From JAHJQQ01 sp964458835 (lineage in GTDB: Bacteria; Pseudomonadota; Gammaproteobacteria; Thiohalobacterales; Thiohalobacteraceae), in contig CAYWKV010000145.1 of the NCBI GenBank assembly GCA_964458835.1, forward strand, positions 1-7,994: a stretch of DNA of 7,994 nt. Reading direction: 5' to 3'. Positions 5,067 to 7,994 of the stretch are shown here, piece by piece. The notes below the pieces were generated by a model. The model saw only the letters and a list, made by a program, of their open reading frames with translations, made no database searches and was not told where the DNA came from. Positions within the stretch are counted from its first letter, which is position 1. The number at the start of each line of letters is the position of its first letter. Both the position numbers and the translations under genes were made by a program.

Positions 5067-6308
5067 ATGAATACCTTCACCGCCCTGTTCGTCGCCGCCG
5101 TCGGGCTGTCTCTGCTGCTGCAGCAGTGGCTGGCCGGCCGCCATATCGGCCACATCCGCGCCTGCCGCGACCGCGTGCCGGACGCCTTCGCCGACAGCAT
5201 CACCCTCGCCGCGCATCAGAAGGCGGCCGACTACACCGTCGCCAGGACCCGCCTCGGCCGCACCGAGCTCGTTTACGACCACACACTGCTGCTGCTGTGG
5301 ACGCTGGGCGGCGGCCTCGCCCTGCTCGACGCGCTCTGGACGCAGGCCGGCTGGGGGCCGCTGGCGACCGGGGTGGCCGTGATGATGAGCTTCCTGTTCA
5401 TCGGCAGCCTGCTCGACGTGCCCTTCGGCGCCTGGACGACCTTCGGACTGGAGGCGCGCTTCGGCTTCAACCGTACCAGTGCGGCGACCTTCGTCGGCGA
5501 TCTGCTCAAGCAGGCGCTGCTGCTGTTCGTCATCGGCACCCCGCTCATCGCCCTGGTGCTGTGGCTGATGCACGCCTCCGGCCCCTACTGGTGGCTGTAC
5601 GTGTGGATGGTGTGGGTCGGCTTCAGCCTGCTGATGATGTGGGCCTATCCGACCTTCATCGCGCCGTTGTTCAACCGCTTCTCGCCACTGGACGACACCG
5701 CATTGCGGCAGCGCATCGAGACCCTGCTGGCACGCTGCGGCTTTCATAGCGAGGGCATCTTCGTCATGGACGGCTCGCGCCGCTCCGGACACGGCAACGC
5801 CTACTTCACCGGGCTCGGCCGCAACAAACGCATCGTGTTCTTCGACACCCTGCTGAAGGCGCTGGAGCCCGATGAAATCGAGGCGGTGCTCGCGCACGAA
5901 CTCGGGCACTTCAAGCGCCGTCACGTGCAGAAGCGTCTCGGCGCCGTCATCGGGCTGAGCCTGGCCGGCATGGCCCTGCTCGGCTGGCTGGTGGAGCAGC
6001 CGGCGTTCTACCACGGCCTCGGCGTCAGCGAGCCCTCACTGCACATGGCGCTGCTGCTGTTCATGCTCGCCGCGCCCGTGTTCAGCCTGTTCCTGCAGCC
6101 GCTGTTCAGCCGGCTGTCGCGCAAGCACGAGTTCGAGGCCGATGCCTTCGCGGCGCAGCAGACCGCCGCGCGCCACCTGGCCAATGCCCTGGTGAAGCTC
6201 TACCGCGACAACGCCAGCACGCTGACGCCGGATCCGTTGTATTCGGCCTTCCACGACAGCCACCCACCCGCGCCCGTGCGGGTGGCCAAACTCTGCGCCA
6301 GGGTTTAG
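5067..6308 (+). CDS. M48 family integral-membrane zinc metalloprotease, Ste24-like
   Basis: A protein of 413 residues resembling the Ste24/CAAX-protease-1 branch of peptidase family M48 rather than the shorter HtpX. Zinc motif HELGH is at 277-281 (His277, Glu278, His281), and the third ligand is expected at Glu355 in EFEADAFA. Other family marks are MDGSRRSGHGNAYFTGLG (234-251), RIVFFDTLL (255-263), FNRFSPL (202-208) and the C-terminal SHPPAPVR (398-405). Hydrophobic segments lie at about 3-22, 72-92, 100-118, 148-170, 175-197, 290-310 and 326-346, so the active site lies between membrane helices. Bacteria generally lack prenylated CAAX proteins, so the substrate is unknown; membrane-protein quality control is a reasonable guess. 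GGAG lies only three bases before the ATG. Confidence 0.93.
   Translation: MNTFTALFVAAVGLSLLLQQWLAGRHIGHIRACRDRVPDAFADSITLAAHQKAADYTVARTRLGRTELVYDHTLLLLWTLGGGLALLDALWTQAGWGPLATGVAVMMSFLFIGSLLDVPFGAWTTFGLEARFGFNRTSAATFVGDLLKQALLLFVIGTPLIALVLWLMHASGPYWWLYVWMVWVGFSLLMMWAYPTFIAPLFNRFSPLDDTALRQRIETLLARCGFHSEGIFVMDGSRRSGHGNAYFTGLGRNKRIVFFDTLLKALEPDEIEAVLAHELGHFKRRHVQKRLGAVIGLSLAGMALLGWLVEQPAFYHGLGVSEPSLHMALLLFMLAAPVFSLFLQPLFSRLSRKHEFEADAFAAQQTAARHLANALVKLYRDNASTLTPDPLYSAFHDSHPPAPVRVAKLCARV
6264..6285. other. Strong GC hairpin in the 3' end of the protease gene
   Basis: CCACCCGC-gcccgt-GCGGGTGG is a perfect 8-bp stem lying within the codons for the conserved HPPAPVR tail. No T-run follows. It could slow transcription or protect the 3' end of the protease message, but it may simply be a by-product of the GC-rich codons. 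Confidence 0.3.
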
Positions 6309-6326
6309 GGTGACGGCTGAACTCGA

Positions 6327-6338
6327 AGCCTGCAGGCT
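6327..6338. other. 12-bp palindrome upstream of the cytochrome gene
   Basis: AGCCTGCAGGCT is a perfect palindrome in the 72-bp gap between the protease stop and the cytochrome start. It could be a dimeric-regulator site or a small hairpin. No promoter elements were recognised around it. Confidence 0.25.
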
Positions 6339-6369
6339 GCTCCTGTGGATGCCACGCGTTCGACATATG

Positions 6370-6375
6370 AGGAGA
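6370..6375 (+). promoter_or_regulatory. Ribosome binding site fixing the cytochrome start
   Basis: AGGAGA lies five bases before the ATG at 6381. It selects this start, which gives a clean signal peptide, over the in-frame ATG at 6345 that would put a charged 12-residue extension in front of it. Confidence 0.8.
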
Positions 6376-6380
6376 ATCAC

Positions 6381-6668
6381 ATGACTGCCTTTCGCAACTG
6401 TCTTTACGCAGCCACGTTCGCACTGGGCTGGGCCGTGACCGGCGTGTCCGCCGCGGATCTCCAGGCCGGTCAGGCCCTGCACGACGCCAACTGCCTGAAG
6501 TGTCACGACAGCGCCGTCTACACCCGCGGCGACCGCCGCGTCGGTTCGCTGGCCGGCCTGCGCAAGCAGGTCATACGCTGCGAACAGAGCCTCGGCCTGA
6601 CCTGGTTCGACGAGCAGATCGACGATGTCGTGCACTACCTGAACACCAACTACTACAAGTTCCAGTGA
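6381..6668 (+). CDS. Small periplasmic monohaem c-type cytochrome lacking methionine
   Basis: A precursor of 95 residues with a signal peptide (about 1-24, cleavage likely after GVSA) and a mature chain of about 71 residues. One haem-binding motif is present, CLKCH at 38-42, with His42 as proximal ligand. The mature chain contains no methionine, so the usual class I His/Met coordination is impossible; His86 in VVHYLN, His34 or Cys67 are candidates for the sixth position, or the iron may be five-coordinate. The CHDSAVYTR...RCEQSLGLTWFDE...YLN..YYKF pattern resembles a small-cytochrome family I recall from other proteobacteria, of unknown partner. The gene precedes the dehydratase gene by four bases, suggesting one transcript. 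It probably acts as an electron carrier or sensor in the periplasm. Confidence 0.9.
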   Translation: MTAFRNCLYAATFALGWAVTGVSAADLQAGQALHDANCLKCHDSAVYTRGDRRVGSLAGLRKQVIRCEQSLGLTWFDEQIDDVVHYLNTNYYKFQ

Positions 6669-6672
6669 CGCC

Positions 6673-7017
6673 ATGACCGCGCTCGCCGAACGCCACTGCC
6701 GACGCCTGGCGAAGGGCGATCCCGGCCTGCCCGCCGGGCAGGCGCCCGCCCTGTTGACGGAGCTGCACGGCGACTGGTCGCTGGCCGACGCCGGCGACGC
6801 CATCAGCCGGACGTTCCGTTTCGGAAATTATTACGAGACCATCGCCTTCGTGAACGCACTGGCCTGGATCGCCCACCACGAGGACCATCACCCCGATCTG
6901 GAGGTGGGCTACAACCGCTGCACGGTGCGCTACAGCACCCACGTCGTCGGCGGCCTGTCGGAGAACGACTTCATCTGCGCGGCGAAGATCGACGCGCTCG
7001 TCCCGGTCGCCGGCTGA
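6673..7017 (+). CDS. phhB: 4a-hydroxytetrahydrobiopterin dehydratase (pterin-4a-carbinolamine dehydratase)
   Basis: Dehydrates the 4a-carbinolamine of tetrahydropterins to quinonoid dihydropterin, recycling cofactor for phenylalanine hydroxylase; other bacterial members have been linked to molybdopterin metabolism. It is cytoplasmic. The protein has 114 residues, the usual size. The active-site signature is complete: His68-x3-His72-His73-Pro74, x5, Tyr80, x9, His90, x8, Asp99. The start is four bases after the cytochrome stop with no strong ribosome binding site, so translation is probably coupled. No phenylalanine hydroxylase or pterin-synthesis gene is visible here. The gene symbol follows the Pseudomonas naming and assumes the phenylalanine role, which the neighbours do not support. 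Confidence 0.93.
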   Translation: MTALAERHCRRLAKGDPGLPAGQAPALLTELHGDWSLADAGDAISRTFRFGNYYETIAFVNALAWIAHHEDHHPDLEVGYNRCTVRYSTHVVGGLSENDFICAAKIDALVPVAG

Positions 7018-7034
7018 CGCGTCACGCACGCTGC

Positions 7035-7994
7035 ATGGGCCATCGCAAAGGCGCAACCCGCAGACATGCCCCCGAGGGAGTCCGTACGCCCGCCGGACTG
7101 CAGGCACAGGGCCTGGTCGTCACCCACTCCGGACGCCACCTGGTCGTCGAGGACGCGCAGGGCGGACTGCACCTGTGCAGCGCGCGCAGGAAGCTCGGCC
7201 GCATCGTCTGCGGCGACCGCGTGCAGTGGCAGGCGACGGCGCCCGGCCAGGGCGTGGTCACCGGCCTGGAGGCGCGCACCACCCTGCTCACCCGCCCCGA
7301 CGAACGCGGCAATGAACGCCCGCTCGCCGCCAATCTCGATCAGCTGGTCATCGTCTGCGCGCCGGAACCGCCGTTGAGCGAGGGGCTCATCGACCGCTAT
7401 CTGGTGGTCGCCGAGTTGATCGGCGTGCGCGCGCTGATCCTGGTCAACAAGGCCGATCTGCTGGCACCGGCCGCGCACGCGCACCTCGAGGAACGCCTCA
7501 CCGCCTTCGCTGCGCTCGGCTACGGCGTCCTGTTCAGCAGCGCCCGTGACGAGGCCCAGGCGGCGACGCTCGCACCGCATTTCAACGGCCACACCTCGAT
7601 CCTGGTCGGGCAGTCCGGTGTCGGCAAGTCCTCGCTGGTGCGCCTGCTGCTGCCGGACGTCGACATCCGCATCGGCCGGCTGTCGGAGGCAAGCGGCCTG
7701 GGCCGGCACACCACCACCGAGACGACGCTCTATCATCTGCCCGGCGGCGGCGACCTGATCGACTCCCCCGGCGTGCGCGACTTCCAGCTGTGGCAGGCCA
7801 CGCCCGCCGACCTGCAGCGCGGCTTCCGCGAACTCGCGCCCTACGCCGGCCAGTGCCGCTTCCACAACTGCCGCCATCTCAGCGAACCCGGCTGCGCGGT
7901 TGCGGCGGCGGCCGAAAGCGGCACAGTCGACGCACGCCGCCTGGCGAGCTACCGCAGCCTGCTGCAGCAGGCGCTGGAGCGGGAGAAGGTGCGT
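7035..7994 (+). CDS. rsgA: Small-subunit ribosome biogenesis GTPase RsgA (3' end beyond window)
   Basis: A circularly permuted GTPase that binds late 30S precursors, checks decoding-centre maturation and releases RbfA. 320 codons are present and the frame is still open at the window edge; the family is usually about 300-350 residues, so little is missing. Order of parts: OB-fold (about 20-85), G4 NKAD (138-141), G5 region FSSA (167-170), G1 GQSGVGKS (192-199), G2 around TTTET (226-230), G3 DSPG (243-246), then the zinc knuckle Cys274, Cys279, His281 and Cys287. The N-terminus is basic and short. The ATG at 7035 lies 17 bases after phhB with no clear ribosome binding site, so it is the best of weak options. 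orn and rsgA are also close neighbours in E. coli. Confidence 0.96.
   Translation, partial: MGHRKGATRRHAPEGVRTPAGLQAQGLVVTHSGRHLVVEDAQGGLHLCSARRKLGRIVCGDRVQWQATAPGQGVVTGLEARTTLLTRPDERGNERPLAANLDQLVIVCAPEPPLSEGLIDRYLVVAELIGVRALILVNKADLLAPAAHAHLEERLTAFAALGYGVLFSSARDEAQAATLAPHFNGHTSILVGQSGVGKSSLVRLLLPDVDIRIGRLSEASGLGRHTTTETTLYHLPGGGDLIDSPGVRDFQLWQATPADLQRGFRELAPYAGQCRFHNCRHLSEPGCAVAAAAESGTVDARRLASYRSLLQQALEREKVR

Noticed and set aside
4995..6014. A 339-codon minus-strand frame opposite the M48 protease.
   Set aside because: It has a Gln/His/Ala/Gly-rich composition typical of antisense reading in GC-rich DNA. The plus strand carries a full protease with HELGH and EFEAD.
6930..7877. A 315-codon minus-strand frame opposite rsgA and the end of phhB.
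   Set aside because: The plus-strand frame from 7035 encodes all RsgA GTPase motifs and the zinc knuckle; the antisense frame has none.
1086..7994. The whole window considered as a possible new defence, secretion or biosynthetic system.
   Set aside because: Apart from the DUF6455-like gene, the genes are recognisable metabolic, protease, electron-transfer or RNA/ribosome functions in ordinary arrangements. Nothing resembles a toxin-antitoxin, nuclease-effector or biosynthetic module.

Overview
The window reads as a piece of a GC-rich gammaproteobacterial chromosome. PpsR, PpsA and Orn all resemble their gammaproteobacterial counterparts, and ppsR and ppsA are divergent as in Escherichia coli. 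The short CGTG-type intergenic repeats and an FNR-type box suggest a free-living, facultatively anaerobic or sulfur/nitrogen-metabolising lineage such as the Chromatiales. That placement is an inference. There is no plasmid, phage, CRISPR or defence content.

Layout. Positions 1-183 are a gene-free 3' region holding an inverted pair of 9-bp-periodic CCACGAAA repeats. Next come ppsR (minus, 184-1008) and ppsA (plus, 1086-3491), divergent across 77 bp. They form one module: the gluconeogenic PEP synthase and the bifunctional kinase/phosphorylase that switches it off and on. The 390-bp region 3492-3881 has no gene. It holds a second inverted pair of CGTG repeats bracketing a 158-bp element with perfect 18-bp terminal inverted repeats, probably a MITE-like non-autonomous element. 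A small membrane protein with a four-cysteine DUF6455-like tail follows (minus, 3882-4232), with a well-placed FNR/ANR-type box upstream. A further CGTG repeat lies between it and orn (minus, 4401-4952).

The right third reads rightward: an M48/Ste24-like membrane metalloprotease (5067-6308), a small periplasmic c-type cytochrome with no methionine in the mature chain (6381-6668), a pterin-4a-carbinolamine dehydratase (6673-7017) and the ribosome-assembly GTPase rsgA (7035 to the window edge, C-terminus cut off). The last three are tightly spaced and are probably one transcript. orn and rsgA are RNA-turnover and ribosome-maturation housekeeping genes that are near neighbours in many gammaproteobacteria.

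The coding content is mostly ordinary. The less explained parts are the repeat/MITE architecture of the 3' regions, the FNR-type promoter on the uncharacterised cysteine-rich membrane protein, and the Met-less cytochrome. I did not find a clear new multi-gene system.
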